64,000 nucleotides of DNA from an uncultured Flammeovirgaceae bacterium. GTDB lineage: Bacteria > Bacteroidota > Bacteroidia > Cytophagales > Cyclobacteriaceae. The notes under the pieces were generated by a model. That model did not search any database, was not told the DNA's origin, and saw only the letters and a program-made list of their open reading frames with translations. Below, piece by piece: positions 34,694-42,789 of this stretch (position 1 is its first letter; each line of letters opens with the position of its first letter). Made by a program: the position numbers and the translations under genes. The DNA is taken from NCBI GenBank assembly GCA_937884755.1, contig CAKZYJ010000470.1, forward strand, positions 1 to 64,000. The letters run 5' to 3'.

Positions 34694-35464
34694 ATGAAAA
34701 CTTTATCAGGAATCATTCTATTTTTCTTAGCCACCACCGGGGTCTTCTCGCAGGAGTACCGAGCTCCGATGAACGCCAACAAAATCCGGCTAATACTTCA
34801 CAATACCGAGATTAGTATTGAGGGGCACGATAGCAACGAATTGGTCATTAACGCTTCGGGCTACAAAGCCCCTCCCGAAAGAGCTGATGGGCTACGTCCT
34901 TTGTATAGTGGCGGAACTGATAACTCTGGTATCGGACTATCGATCAACGAAGAAAACGGCCAGCTTACCGTTCTAAAAGTGGGGCGAAACGATGTGGACT
35001 ATGACTTCAATATTCCCAAAAACGCCACGGTGGTTATTGAGGAAGTGAACTACGCGGGCGGTGATATCGATATGAAAAACCTGGCCGGTGAAATAGAGGT
35101 GAAGACCACTAACTCGGACGTCAAGATGGAGGATGTGAGCGGCCCTATTGTAGCCAATAGTGTTAGCGGCGACATTGATGTTGTCTTTACTACGGTCAAC
35201 CAACAGAAACCAACCTCTATCACTATTGTTAGCGGCGATGTGGATATTACCCTGCCGGGGCAAACTCCGGCTAATCTCAAGCTTGGTTCCGTTAGTGGGG
35301 AGGTGTATACTAACTTTGATATTCAAATGGAAGGTAATGAAAATGAGAAAGATATGATTCGGATGAGTATGGGAAGGCCCATTGAGGGGACTATCAACAA
35401 TGGTGGGGTAGATATGCGAGTTAAAACGGTCAGTGGGAATATTTACCTACGCAAGAGCGAATAA
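34694..35464 (+). CDS. Secreted DUF4097-type beta-helix protein
   Basis: 256 residues with a signal peptide (VFSQ). From about residue 80 the sequence shows the repeating short strands of DUF4097 (VSGDIDVVFTTV, VSGDVDITLPG, VSGEVYTNFDIQ), each with a Ser-Gly-(Asp/Glu) turn, and ends in VSGNIYLRKSE. The family is thought to be an adhesin-like or envelope-structural domain, with no known reaction. It is the third gene of the sigma operon, 35 bases after the regulator. Confidence 0.82.
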   Translation: MKTLSGIILFFLATTGVFSQEYRAPMNANKIRLILHNTEISIEGHDSNELVINASGYKAPPERADGLRPLYSGGTDNSGIGLSINEENGQLTVLKVGRNDVDYDFNIPKNATVVIEEVNYAGGDIDMKNLAGEIEVKTTNSDVKMEDVSGPIVANSVSGDIDVVFTTVNQQKPTSITIVSGDVDITLPGQTPANLKLGSVSGEVYTNFDIQMEGNENEKDMIRMSMGRPIEGTINNGGVDMRVKTVSGNIYLRKSE

Positions 35465-35468
35465 TATC

Positions 35469-36152
35469 ATGAAACCGTTAGCGATTTTTTTATTATTAGC
35501 AGTTGTGCAGAATACTTGGGCGCAACGCGTTGAGGAAAAAACAATTGACTGGCGAAAAGGACAGGAAGTTCGGCTAGATTTCAAATATGCTCAGGAAATT
35601 CAGATTAAAACCTGGGATAAATCTGAAGTATCAGTACGGGTGAGCGTAACCATTAACAATAACACGCTCAACGATGCCTGGAGTATGACTACCGAAACTT
35701 CCGGGGATCAAATCCAGGTCACTTCAGATTTTGATCAGGCTAATGGACATTTTCGGGGAGATTGCAACGGTAGTAACTATCACTCGGACGGTAACAGCTT
35801 TTGCAGTCTGATCGTCTATGACATATACGTTCCCGAAGCTGCTCCATTACACGTAGAAACATTAGCGGGCGATATTACCATTGAAGGAACGAGTGCGGCG
35901 GTTTACGCCAAATCGCTGAGCGGCTTCGTAGATGCCGACTGGCCAGCTCAGCAGGGTGCGGATGTAACTATGAAATCAATCACCGGTGAAGTTTACACTA
36001 ACTTGGATTTAGTCATAGATGAATCCGAACGGGAGCGGCACCGCCGAAGCCCGGTAGGTTGGGAGATTGAAGCCACCGTAGCTGGAGGAGGCAAAAAGGT
36101 GGAACTGGAATCGATTAGCAACGATGTGTATTTCCGCAAGGCGGGGTCTTAA
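35469..36152 (+). CDS. Second secreted DUF4097-like protein
   Basis: About 227 residues from ATG 35469; an earlier start at 35433 lies inside the preceding gene and lacks a signal peptide at its N-terminus. Signal peptide ends near TWAQ. Repeated strands (LAGDITIEGTSAAVYAKSLSG, ITGEVYTNLDLV) and the terminal SISNDVYFRKAG match the preceding protein, so the two are tandem duplicates that have diverged. Four bases separate it from the previous stop. A decayed copy of this C-terminus seems to lie at about 37520-37710. Confidence 0.78.
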   Translation: MKPLAIFLLLAVVQNTWAQRVEEKTIDWRKGQEVRLDFKYAQEIQIKTWDKSEVSVRVSVTINNNTLNDAWSMTTETSGDQIQVTSDFDQANGHFRGDCNGSNYHSDGNSFCSLIVYDIYVPEAAPLHVETLAGDITIEGTSAAVYAKSLSGFVDADWPAQQGADVTMKSITGEVYTNLDLVIDESERERHRRSPVGWEIEATVAGGGKKVELESISNDVYFRKAGS

Positions 36153-36186
36153 TGAGCGATTTCCTCAGAATTGACTAAAACAGGAA

Positions 36187-37434
36187 TTAGTTTGATCTCC
36201 CTTGCAGAATATCCTCTACCTCTTCAGCATCAGGATTTACTGCTAGTATCTTTCCAGCGGGGTCAATTAAAAAGACACCACCTCCTGAAAAGGGGATGTT
36301 GTATTTCAACCATACTGCATCTCGATCATCCAATTCAACTAAATTAGTCCAGGGAAATTTTTCCCGCTCAAGGGCTTTTAGCAGATTTTTTTGATCTTTA
36401 AATTCTCGAGCTACTCCAACAATGGTGAAATTATCGTCCTTGTATTTTTCGTAGATGGGAACCATTGTTCTGCTTTTTTTGATGCAGGGACCACACCAAG
36501 AAGCCCATAAATCAAGTAGCACATACTTTTCATCCATCAGCGTTGAAACCTTTACCAAGTTACCATCCAGGTCTTGAGCTTCAAAATCAATATACTCGCC
36601 ACCAACTTGAATGGCCTGATGACTTTCCAGCATCTGTCCGACTTTAGCAGTGTAAGGATGTCGTGGCATCGCTTTCGCCAGGCTATGGTAGGCGCGTCTG
36701 AGCTTATATTCCTCAATCGGAATTCGGCCGATTTTGGTAACATTCTGAAACAAAAGAAAGTAACTCATAGGAGAAGGATTTGACTCAATATACTGTTGTC
36801 TGAAATTGTAGAGTTCTTCATAAATTGAATCCAACTGCAGAGCCAGTACTTTAGCTTGATCAGATTTGTCGGAGTGATCTGACCGCAGATCGCGCAATTT
36901 TTTGGAGAGAGCCGGTTTTCCCGTATCATCTGCATTCTCTAAGGCTTGTAAGAGAACCTGAGCAGTGTCGCTGTAGAATTTTCCGTCCTCTTCAAGTTTG
37001 TCTAGTTGTTGATAGATCAAATCTTGGTCAGGATCAAGTATGCTATTAGCCATCTTGTGAAAGTCATAGTACTCTTCAGTAAGCGGACTACCTTCAAAGG
37101 TATTTTCTTCGTATCTCTCCTCAGGGTACAGGGTCATTTTTATTTTCCCAGAAACTGGAAAGAAAATAACCCTGTCATATTCGTCGTTAAATACCAATTG
37201 ATATGCTTCCTGATGATCATACTCAAACTGGTGCTCAAATTTGCCGTCTACAATCGGAATTACCATCGGCTCTCTTCGTAAATCCTCGGTTTCTTTAGCA
37301 AATAAGAGTTGTTTACTGTCGCGGTCAATAACTTCCCCGATGATGGTGCACCGATAGGGTTGGTTTTGACCAAAACAGTTAAACTCTAAAAATGTCAGCC
37401 AGACTAAAGCAGAGAATGCTAAGAATGTCTTCAT
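36187..37434 (-). CDS. TlpA-like thioredoxin-domain protein, periplasmic
   Basis: 415 residues with a signal peptide. The N-terminal half (about 25-130) resembles the DUF4369 domain that precedes many Bacteroidota thiol-disulfide proteins. A helical spacer follows, then a thioredoxin/AhpC-like domain (about 280-410) with the active site WCGPC (C314, C317). It is likely a periplasmic disulfide reductase or a cytochrome-maturation-type protein. Convergent with the DUF4097 operon, so not part of it. Confidence 0.86.
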   Translation of the reverse strand: MKTFLAFSALVWLTFLEFNCFGQNQPYRCTIIGEVIDRDSKQLLFAKETEDLRREPMVIPIVDGKFEHQFEYDHQEAYQLVFNDEYDRVIFFPVSGKIKMTLYPEERYEENTFEGSPLTEEYYDFHKMANSILDPDQDLIYQQLDKLEEDGKFYSDTAQVLLQALENADDTGKPALSKKLRDLRSDHSDKSDQAKVLALQLDSIYEELYNFRQQYIESNPSPMSYFLLFQNVTKIGRIPIEEYKLRRAYHSLAKAMPRHPYTAKVGQMLESHQAIQVGGEYIDFEAQDLDGNLVKVSTLMDEKYVLLDLWASWCGPCIKKSRTMVPIYEKYKDDNFTIVGVAREFKDQKNLLKALEREKFPWTNLVELDDRDAVWLKYNIPFSGGGVFLIDPAGKILAVNPDAEEVEDILQGRSN

Positions 37435-37519
37435 GATAGATTAGACTGAGATGAAGAGTAGAATAATTTAAGATAGGAAAAAAAATGAAGATTGGCTACC
37501 TCTAAAATTCTCGCTCTTG

Positions 37520-37710
37520 GTTAAAGAGAACGATGTGCATTTCCGGAAAGCAAGCCCACGACGGAGGGGGCAATACCTGGCGAATAAGAATGGTATATTC
37601 CGATAATTCAATTGGGTTAAGCAATCAAGAATAGCCGTAGCTTGTATAACAACGACGTGTATTCCTACTACGGATACGATTCGTACTTAAGCACTCGAGA
37701 AACACTTTAA
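37520..37710 (+). pseudogene. Decayed fragments resembling DUF4097 C-termini
   Basis: At 37525-37553 the DNA closely matches 36117-36145, the end of the second DUF4097 gene: the core AACGATGTG-ATTTCCG is shared apart from one base, and it would read ENDVHFRKAS against SNDVYFRKAG. At about 37644-37710 a second short piece reads LYNNDVYSYYGYDSYL and then stops. Stops upstream break both. This looks like remnants of one or two extra paralogues. It is the only content I can support in the 37435-37734 gap. Confidence 0.4.
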
Positions 37711-37734
37711 AGAATTATCGAGTAAATATGATTT

Positions 37735-37766
37735 AAAAAGCGCTAACCGGTTGGCTAGCGCTTTTT
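37735..37766 (-). terminator. Terminator of msrA
   Basis: AAAAAGCGCTA (37735-37745) and TAGCGCTTTTT (37756-37766) form an 11-bp stem with a 10-base loop, 4 bases after the msrA stop. Both ends are A/T-run flanked, so it can work in both directions. Confidence 0.85.
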
Positions 37767-37770
37767 TCTT

Positions 37771-38304
37771 TTATGCAGATTTCAGTTTGTTGCTAAATAC
37801 CTGCTTGAATTTGTCTACTTTCGGGCGAATAACAAATGAGCAGTAACCCTGCTCAGGGTTATTCTTGTAGTAATTCTGATGATAGTCCTCGGCGGGATAA
37901 AAGGTTTCCGAAGGACTGATCTCAGTGACAATCGGGCCTGCAAAAGCGCCGGACTCATCTAGTTTCTGCTTGTATTCTTCCGTTAGCTTTTTCTGCTCTT
38001 CATCGTGGTAATACACCACCGAACGATACTGGGTGCCTACATCGGCTCCTTGCCGATTGAGGGTAGTTGGGTCGTGGGTTTTCCAGAAAATTTCTAACAA
38101 CTCATCGTATCTTATCACTTCCGGATCGTAGGTAATCTGTACTACTTCGGCGTGGCCAGTTCGTCCGCTACATACTTCCCGATAGGTGGGGTTGGAAATC
38201 TTACCACCGGTGTAGCCTGAAACTACTGACTGCACTCCCATCACGTCCTGAAATACCGCTTCGGTGCACCAAAAGCAGCCCGATCCAAATGTTGCTTGTT
38301 TCAT
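37771..38304 (-). CDS. msrA: Peptide methionine-S-sulfoxide reductase
   Basis: 177 residues from ATG 38304 (a TTG start 18 bases upstream is not needed). Catalytic Cys 10 sits in GSGCFWCTEAVFQ. GVQSVVSGYTGG, YREVCSGRTGHAEVVQITYDP and the C-terminal EDYHQNYYKNNPEQGYC are full family signatures. It repairs oxidised methionine in proteins. Confidence 0.97.
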   Translation of the reverse strand: MKQATFGSGCFWCTEAVFQDVMGVQSVVSGYTGGKISNPTYREVCSGRTGHAEVVQITYDPEVIRYDELLEIFWKTHDPTTLNRQGADVGTQYRSVVYYHDEEQKKLTEEYKQKLDESGAFAGPIVTEISPSETFYPAEDYHQNYYKNNPEQGYCSFVIRPKVDKFKQVFSNKLKSA

Positions 38305-38373
38305 ATTTATTTTATTGTTCAATAGCTCAATTGTTAAATTCCTAGTTGTTTTTAGTCCACAGTCTCGTACATC

Positions 38374-38429
38374 AACTCTGACTTAAAAACTCTGAACTCA
38401 TAACTCCGAACTTTTATCCTCCAACTTTT
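38374..38429. repeat. Heptamer-period tandem repeat (AACTNNN) next to the peroxiredoxin stop
   Basis: The units AACTCTG, ACTTAAA, AACTCTG, AACTCAT, AACTCCG, AACTTTT, ATCCTCC and AACTTTT follow one another from 38374 to 38429 with an exact period of 7. They can also be read as four 14-base units. The array ends on the stop codon of the peroxiredoxin gene. The same consensus appears at 62-97. Confidence 0.6.
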
Positions 38430-39063
38430 ACTTGTTCGGTTGCGGAGTAGTGCGTAGGTAAGGCTTAATTTTTTTGTGTCCTTTAGGAAAACGTTCGGGT
38501 ATTTCTTCATCCGGAATGGCCGGAGCAATCACTACATCTTCGCCTTCTTTCCAGTCAGCCGGAGTAGCTACACTATAGTTAGCAGTAAGTTGTAGTGAGT
38601 CAATTACCCGCAGAATCTCATTGAAGTTTCTGCCCGTTGAAGCCGGATAGGTCAGCATTAGCTTAATTTTTTTGTCGGGACTAACGATATACACTGACCG
38701 TACCGTCATGCTATCCGACGCATTAGGGTGCATCATTCCGTAAAGTTCGGCCACCTTACGTTCTGGATCGGCAATAATCGGAAAATTTACGGTGGTGTTT
38801 TGGGTTTCGTTAATATCGTTGATCCAACCCTTGTGAGAGTCCAGGTCATCTACACTAAGCGCCATCACTTTGGTGTTGCGCTGGGCAAATTCGTCTTTCA
38901 GTTGGGCAGTTCGTCCTAATTCGGTTGTACAAACCGGGGTATAATCCGCCGGATGGGAAAAAAGTACTCCCCAGCCGTCGCCTAGGTATTCGTAAAAATC
39001 AATTTCACCTTCGCTAGTTTGTGCCTGAAAGTTAGGAGCAGTATCCCCAAGTCGTAATTCCAT
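38428..39063 (-). CDS. 1-Cys peroxiredoxin (Prx6 type)
   Basis: 211 residues, the size of Prx6-type rather than 2-Cys enzymes. Peroxidatic Cys 45 sits in HPADYTPVCTTELG. The C-terminal half (ADPERKVAELYGMMHP, VYIVSPDKKIKLMLTYPASTGRN, then DWKEGEDVVIAPA) is the Prx6 pattern. It reduces peroxides with an external thiol. It lies upstream of msrA on the same strand, and the two may share a stress role. Confidence 0.95.
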   Translation of the reverse strand: MELRLGDTAPNFQAQTSEGEIDFYEYLGDGWGVLFSHPADYTPVCTTELGRTAQLKDEFAQRNTKVMALSVDDLDSHKGWINDINETQNTTVNFPIIADPERKVAELYGMMHPNASDSMTVRSVYIVSPDKKIKLMLTYPASTGRNFNEILRVIDSLQLTANYSVATPADWKEGEDVVIAPAIPDEEIPERFPKGHKKIKPYLRTTPQPNK

Positions 39064-39134
39064 GGTATGTGTGCAGTTAAAAGGTTAAGGTTATTTATTC
39101 GTAAGTATGCTTACGGGATTCTTTTTTTCAAGTT

Positions 39135-39312
39135 TAGGGCGTGTTGACATTTAATCTGAACGACGATTTTGGCACCATTTTCACTCACTCTGCGTTGCTT
39201 TCGGCCGCAAATGCTTAGGCCCCCGTGGCGCGGCATCGCCCTTCTCAAGCGCCTTAATTGGGCAAAAATAGCTCTCAAAATTATTCATTATCTCAAATAT
39301 CAACACGCCCTA
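39135..39312. mobile_element. MITE-like element, 178 bp with 18-bp terminal inverted repeats
   Basis: The left end TAGGGCGTGTTGACATTT (39135-39152) and the right end, reverse-complemented, TAGGGCGTGTTGATATTT (39295-39312) match at 17 of 18 positions. The outer TA on each side may be a target duplication. Inner sequences near both ends also partly pair. No transposase is encoded; one minus-strand frame in the middle is open for about 25 codons and could be a transposase relic. It fills most of the gap between the peroxiredoxin and the NlpE/META lipoprotein. Confidence 0.75.
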
Positions 39313-39361
39313 GCCAATTCCTCACGAGAATACTAATCGGTAACCAGCCGAATAGATACCC

Positions 39362-40141
39362 CTAATCTACAGATTCCAGCAGGTCAGCTTGGAAGACTGC
39401 TAGCACGTTTTGGTGCTTATCCAGAAGTTGTAAGTTGTTGTTCAACAAGTAGTTGGTAGTTGCTGACAATGCTTTCGTGAATTTGTTCTCAATGCTATCA
39501 TCAGGGCAAGCCATTCTGGTACTAGCTGCATCGGAAAAGGTAATGCTGTTTTCTCCAGCCAATTCATAAGTGCCTATCAGGTTATTGCATCCTCCGTTAC
39601 CGGAAAATCTCATTGTACTTCCATCCATCTTCAAAAAAGCGCCTCGGCCGGCAGTAGCACTTAGGTCAATAGCTTGACCATCAATTTCTTGCAACTTCCA
39701 ATAAGTGTCGATTAGGGTAGCTGAGGTTTTTTGCAATTGGTAGAGCTCGGCCAAGTCACCAGTAATGCGGTTGCCAGCCTGGTCTAATTGAAATAGAATA
39801 TTTTCTCCAACCAAATATTGCGCCGGGTGACTTCCCGCTAAATCATCAAGTTGTATCTGACTACCTTCTTTATTCCAACTAAAGGTCCCCTGCTGCATAA
39901 AGGTAGTATCTGATTTACCTTCGTAGCGAGTGCGCATAGTGTAGGTCTGGTCTGAGGCCAATTGAATGACAGTTTTAATACCGGCACAATCGGCACAAGG
40001 TAGTTTGCCAGTATACGTACCATCCCAATCTACAGCGTTCCGGCTGTTATCGCTAGTGGACTTTTCCGATGAAGTTTGTTTTTCACTGCCGCAGGAAGCG
40101 AAAACAAATAGAAGAAGCAGGGTGTAGGTAGCGTGTTTCAT
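39362..40141 (-). CDS. Lipoprotein with NlpE-like and META domains
   Basis: 259 residues from ATG 40141; a longer reading to 40240 lacks a sensible N-terminus. Lipobox FASC gives lipid Cys 17. The first half (about 40-135) is NlpE-like (WDGTYTGKLPCADCAGIKT, MQQGTFSWNKEGSQIQL, including the CxxC). The second half (about 148-255) is a META/HslJ-like domain (TYWKLQEIDGQ, FSGNGGCNNLIGTYEL, TRMAC). Both domains occur in envelope-stress lipoproteins. The fused form is common in Bacteroidota. Confidence 0.88.
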   Translation of the reverse strand: MKHATYTLLLLFVFASCGSEKQTSSEKSTSDNSRNAVDWDGTYTGKLPCADCAGIKTVIQLASDQTYTMRTRYEGKSDTTFMQQGTFSWNKEGSQIQLDDLAGSHPAQYLVGENILFQLDQAGNRITGDLAELYQLQKTSATLIDTYWKLQEIDGQAIDLSATAGRGAFLKMDGSTMRFSGNGGCNNLIGTYELAGENSITFSDAASTRMACPDDSIENKFTKALSATTNYLLNNNLQLLDKHQNVLAVFQADLLESVD

Positions 40142-40426
40142 AACGTTAATAAGCGGATAAATAACGATGACTAATTTACGCGATGAAGTATATGAAATCA
40201 AGACTAATAGAAACGTTACGTGCGTGAGTTTTATCATCAACTTTAGTCAAGGAAAGAAAGCATTTGCCCTAAAGTGGGGAATTATTCCCCAATGTGTTTA
40301 CCCACTACTCATCACAGCACTTCTTCTTAGAATAATTATACGCTTAATTATCTGATATACAAATAGTTACTTGCAGGTAAACTGTGGTACGATTCTTTGT
40401 AAGGTTTAGATATAAAACTGTCAATT

Positions 40427-40804
40427 ATGAAGAAGATACTTGCCATTGTCGCTATAAGTCTAATGTCTTGGAGTGTTGTTCAGGCCCAAGACGAAATGTG
40501 GTTCGAGGAGATGCAGGAGAACCAGGAAATGTTCATTCATGAATCGAACGATGAACCGGCCGAAATCCTGGAAATGGAATTACCCGATGAGGTACTTTAT
40601 GCTTTAGACCAAGGCGAATATCAGCATTTAACCATTACCCGAGCCCGAATTCTTAACAAGCGCGATCAACGTCGTTTGCAGCTTGCTAATAGTGTTACTT
40701 CTTCTATTGTCATGTATGAGCTTCTGCTCGAAGACGAGAACAGCGCGGTTACGCTCTACTACACTGAAGACGGTGAACTTCTCAACGCTGTACAAAGCGT
40801 ATAA
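40427..40804 (+). CDS. Small secreted acidic protein of unknown function
   Basis: 125 residues with a signal peptide (cleavage near VQAQ). The mature part is acidic (EMQENQEMF, ILEMELPDEVLYAL) with a beta-rich end (IVMYELLLEDENSAVTLYYTEDGELLNAV). It resembles PepSY-like or DUF2874-like secreted proteins in outline but no family can be assigned. Stands alone, 71 bases before the hydrolase gene. Confidence 0.6.
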   Translation: MKKILAIVAISLMSWSVVQAQDEMWFEEMQENQEMFIHESNDEPAEILEMELPDEVLYALDQGEYQHLTITRARILNKRDQRRLQLANSVTSSIVMYELLLEDENSAVTLYYTEDGELLNAVQSV

Positions 40805-40840
40805 ATCTTAACGTTCATAGGTGGGTTAGGCAAAATCTTT

Positions 40841-40848
40841 TATTTTTG
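40841..40848 (+). promoter_or_regulatory. Candidate Bacteroidota -7 element
   Basis: TATTTTTG fits TAnnTTTG and lies 26 bases before the ATG of the S9-like hydrolase gene. A weak -33 region may be TTAGG near 40826. Confidence 0.4.
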
Positions 40849-40874
40849 CCCCCAAAAAGCGCCTAGCCTTTCCT

Positions 40875-41966
40875 ATGAAACGATTCATCTTACTTCTCCT
40901 TTCTTTCTCCTTCCAGTGGTCTTATTTGCTTTTTGCTCAGTCTGAGCAAGTTAATAGTGATCAGTCAGTACAGATTCAGGAATTACAAGAGACCGTTGAT
41001 AACCTAAGATACTCCTTCAACCGAATTTCTAAAGCGGTGGATGATCTGGCCTGGCAAAACGAAGTGGGCAACTACGCTTTTATCGATAAAGTCACCCTTA
41101 CCGGTCCGCCCCCTCGGGTGATTGAGAATCCTACTGGACAGGGAGCTAACAATCCGGTTCGCTTTAGTGCCTACGTTTTCATTCCTTCCAACCTGGATTT
41201 TGGCAAAAAGTATCCGTTGCTGGTGCTGCCCCACGGAGGCGTACACAGTAATTTTAACACGTTTTATCGTCACATTATTCGGGAGCTTATGGCCCAACAG
41301 TATGTAGTGGTAGCTCCGGAATACCGGGGAAGTACCGGCTACGGGAAAGGTTTCTACGAACTGATTGACTACGGTGGGAGGGAAGTGGAAGATACCTACG
41401 CCTGCCGGGATTATATGCTAGAAAATTACGATTTTGTAGATCAGAATCGGGTCGGTATTCTGGGTTGGAGCCACGGAGGATTAATTACCTTACATAATAT
41501 TTTTGATCACCCTAAAGCCTACAAAGTAGCCTACGCCGGAGTGCCGGTGAGTGATCTGATTGCTCGTATGGGCTATAAAACTCAGCGCTACCGTGATCTT
41601 TATTCTGCCGACTATCACATTGGTAAATCAGCCTACGAGGATGTGGAAGAGTATCGCAAACGCTCTCCCGCCTGGAACGCTCATAAGCTAGCTACCCCAC
41701 TGCTTATCCACACCAATACCAACGATGGTGATGTGAATGTATTTGAAGTAGAGCATCTGATTAAGGCACTCAAAGCGGAAGATAAGGATTTTGAGTACGA
41801 AATCTACGAAGACATTCCAGGAGGGCATTCTTTTGACCGTATTGATACCCAAACAGCTAAGGAAGTACGGGTAAAGGTTTATCAGCATTTGGCGAAGTAT
41901 CTTAATCCTAATCAACCGATTCGGTCGGTAAAAGAATTACATCAAGCTAGCTATCTGCCTCGCTAG
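40875..41966 (+). CDS. Secreted S9-type (prolyl-oligopeptidase-like) alpha/beta hydrolase
   Basis: 363 residues with a signal peptide (LLFAQ) and a short coiled-coil-like segment (about 28-60). The catalytic domain follows: LLVLPHGGVHSNF (oxyanion), nucleophile S199 in GWSHGG, acid D284 or D286 in NTNDGDVNV, and H318 in GGHSFDR. The RGSTGYGKGFYE motif is typical of S9 peptidases, but the beta-propeller that gates those enzymes is missing. It is probably a periplasmic peptidase or esterase. The stop overlaps the next gene by TAGTG. Confidence 0.88.
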   Translation: MKRFILLLLSFSFQWSYLLFAQSEQVNSDQSVQIQELQETVDNLRYSFNRISKAVDDLAWQNEVGNYAFIDKVTLTGPPPRVIENPTGQGANNPVRFSAYVFIPSNLDFGKKYPLLVLPHGGVHSNFNTFYRHIIRELMAQQYVVVAPEYRGSTGYGKGFYELIDYGGREVEDTYACRDYMLENYDFVDQNRVGILGWSHGGLITLHNIFDHPKAYKVAYAGVPVSDLIARMGYKTQRYRDLYSADYHIGKSAYEDVEEYRKRSPAWNAHKLATPLLIHTNTNDGDVNVFEVEHLIKALKAEDKDFEYEIYEDIPGGHSFDRIDTQTAKEVRVKVYQHLAKYLNPNQPIRSVKELHQASYLPR

Positions 41967-42718
41967 TGGATGCCTGGGATATACTGTTAGTACTGGGAGC
42001 TGGTTTCGCCGCTGGATTCATCAATACCGTAGCCGGAGGCGGATCACTTATTAGCTTACCCATTCTGATCTTTTTGGGATTACCTCCCGCCGTAGCGAAT
42101 GCCTCCAATCGCATTGCGATCTTCTCTCAGAATATTTTTGGAGTATTAGGTTTTAGAAGCAAAGGGGTAACCGTCTGGCCGTTTAGCCTGTGGCTGGGAC
42201 TATCAGCCTTGGTTGGGGCAGTGATTGGGGCTAAAATAGCGGTTGATATTCCCGAAGATTTATTCAATAAGCTGCTGGCCATTATCATGATTGTAGTACT
42301 AGCGTTTATCGTTAAGAATTCTAGAACAAAGAAGGGAGCAGAAATCGTGGAGCGAATGGGGCAAAAGCATCAGCTGATCAGTGTAGGTCTTTTTTTCTTC
42401 GTTGGTATTTGGGGTGGCTTCATTCAGGCCGGAGTAGGTTTCCTCATTATTATGGTACTTACTTCAGTCAACCGGCTCTCGCTGGTGAAGACGAATAGCG
42501 TAAAAGTACTCGTGGTATTAATCTACACCACCGCGGCGTTACTGGTGTTTATTTTGGAAGGAAAGATCAATTGGCTTTACGGTGGGGTGCTAGCCGTCGG
42601 AAATTCTTCTGGCGCGTGGATTGCCAGTCGGTGGTCGGTAGAGAAAGGCGACCGCTGGGTGCAGGCTATTCTGGTGGTAGCAGTAGTGGGGATGGCGATT
42701 AAGCTTTGGTTTTTTTAG
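41966..42718 (+). CDS. TauE/SafE-family membrane transporter
   Basis: 250 residues, about eight membrane helices, GTG start overlapping the preceding TAG. Family signatures are AGFINTVAGGGSLISLPIL near the N-terminus and the second-half repeat WGGFIQAGVGFLIIMVLTSV. It is a predicted anion (sulfite or sulfoacetate-like) exporter. The tight coupling with the hydrolase suggests joint function, but the substrate is unknown. Confidence 0.9.
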   Translation: MDAWDILLVLGAGFAAGFINTVAGGGSLISLPILIFLGLPPAVANASNRIAIFSQNIFGVLGFRSKGVTVWPFSLWLGLSALVGAVIGAKIAVDIPEDLFNKLLAIIMIVVLAFIVKNSRTKKGAEIVERMGQKHQLISVGLFFFVGIWGGFIQAGVGFLIIMVLTSVNRLSLVKTNSVKVLVVLIYTTAALLVFILEGKINWLYGGVLAVGNSSGAWIASRWSVEKGDRWVQAILVVAVVGMAIKLWFF

Positions 42719-42745
42719 CGAAACCGAAAGTAAAGAATAAATAAA

Positions 42746-42782
42746 GCTGAGAAGGAGGCAATGCTAAATCCTCCTTCTCAGC
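42746..42782. terminator. Bidirectional terminator between TauE and subtilase genes
   Basis: GCTGAGAAGGAGG (42746-42758) pairs perfectly with CCTCCTTCTCAGC (42770-42782) around an 11-base loop. It sits between two converging stops (42718 and 42790). T-runs are weak. Confidence 0.8.
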
Positions 42783-42789
42783 AAAGCAA

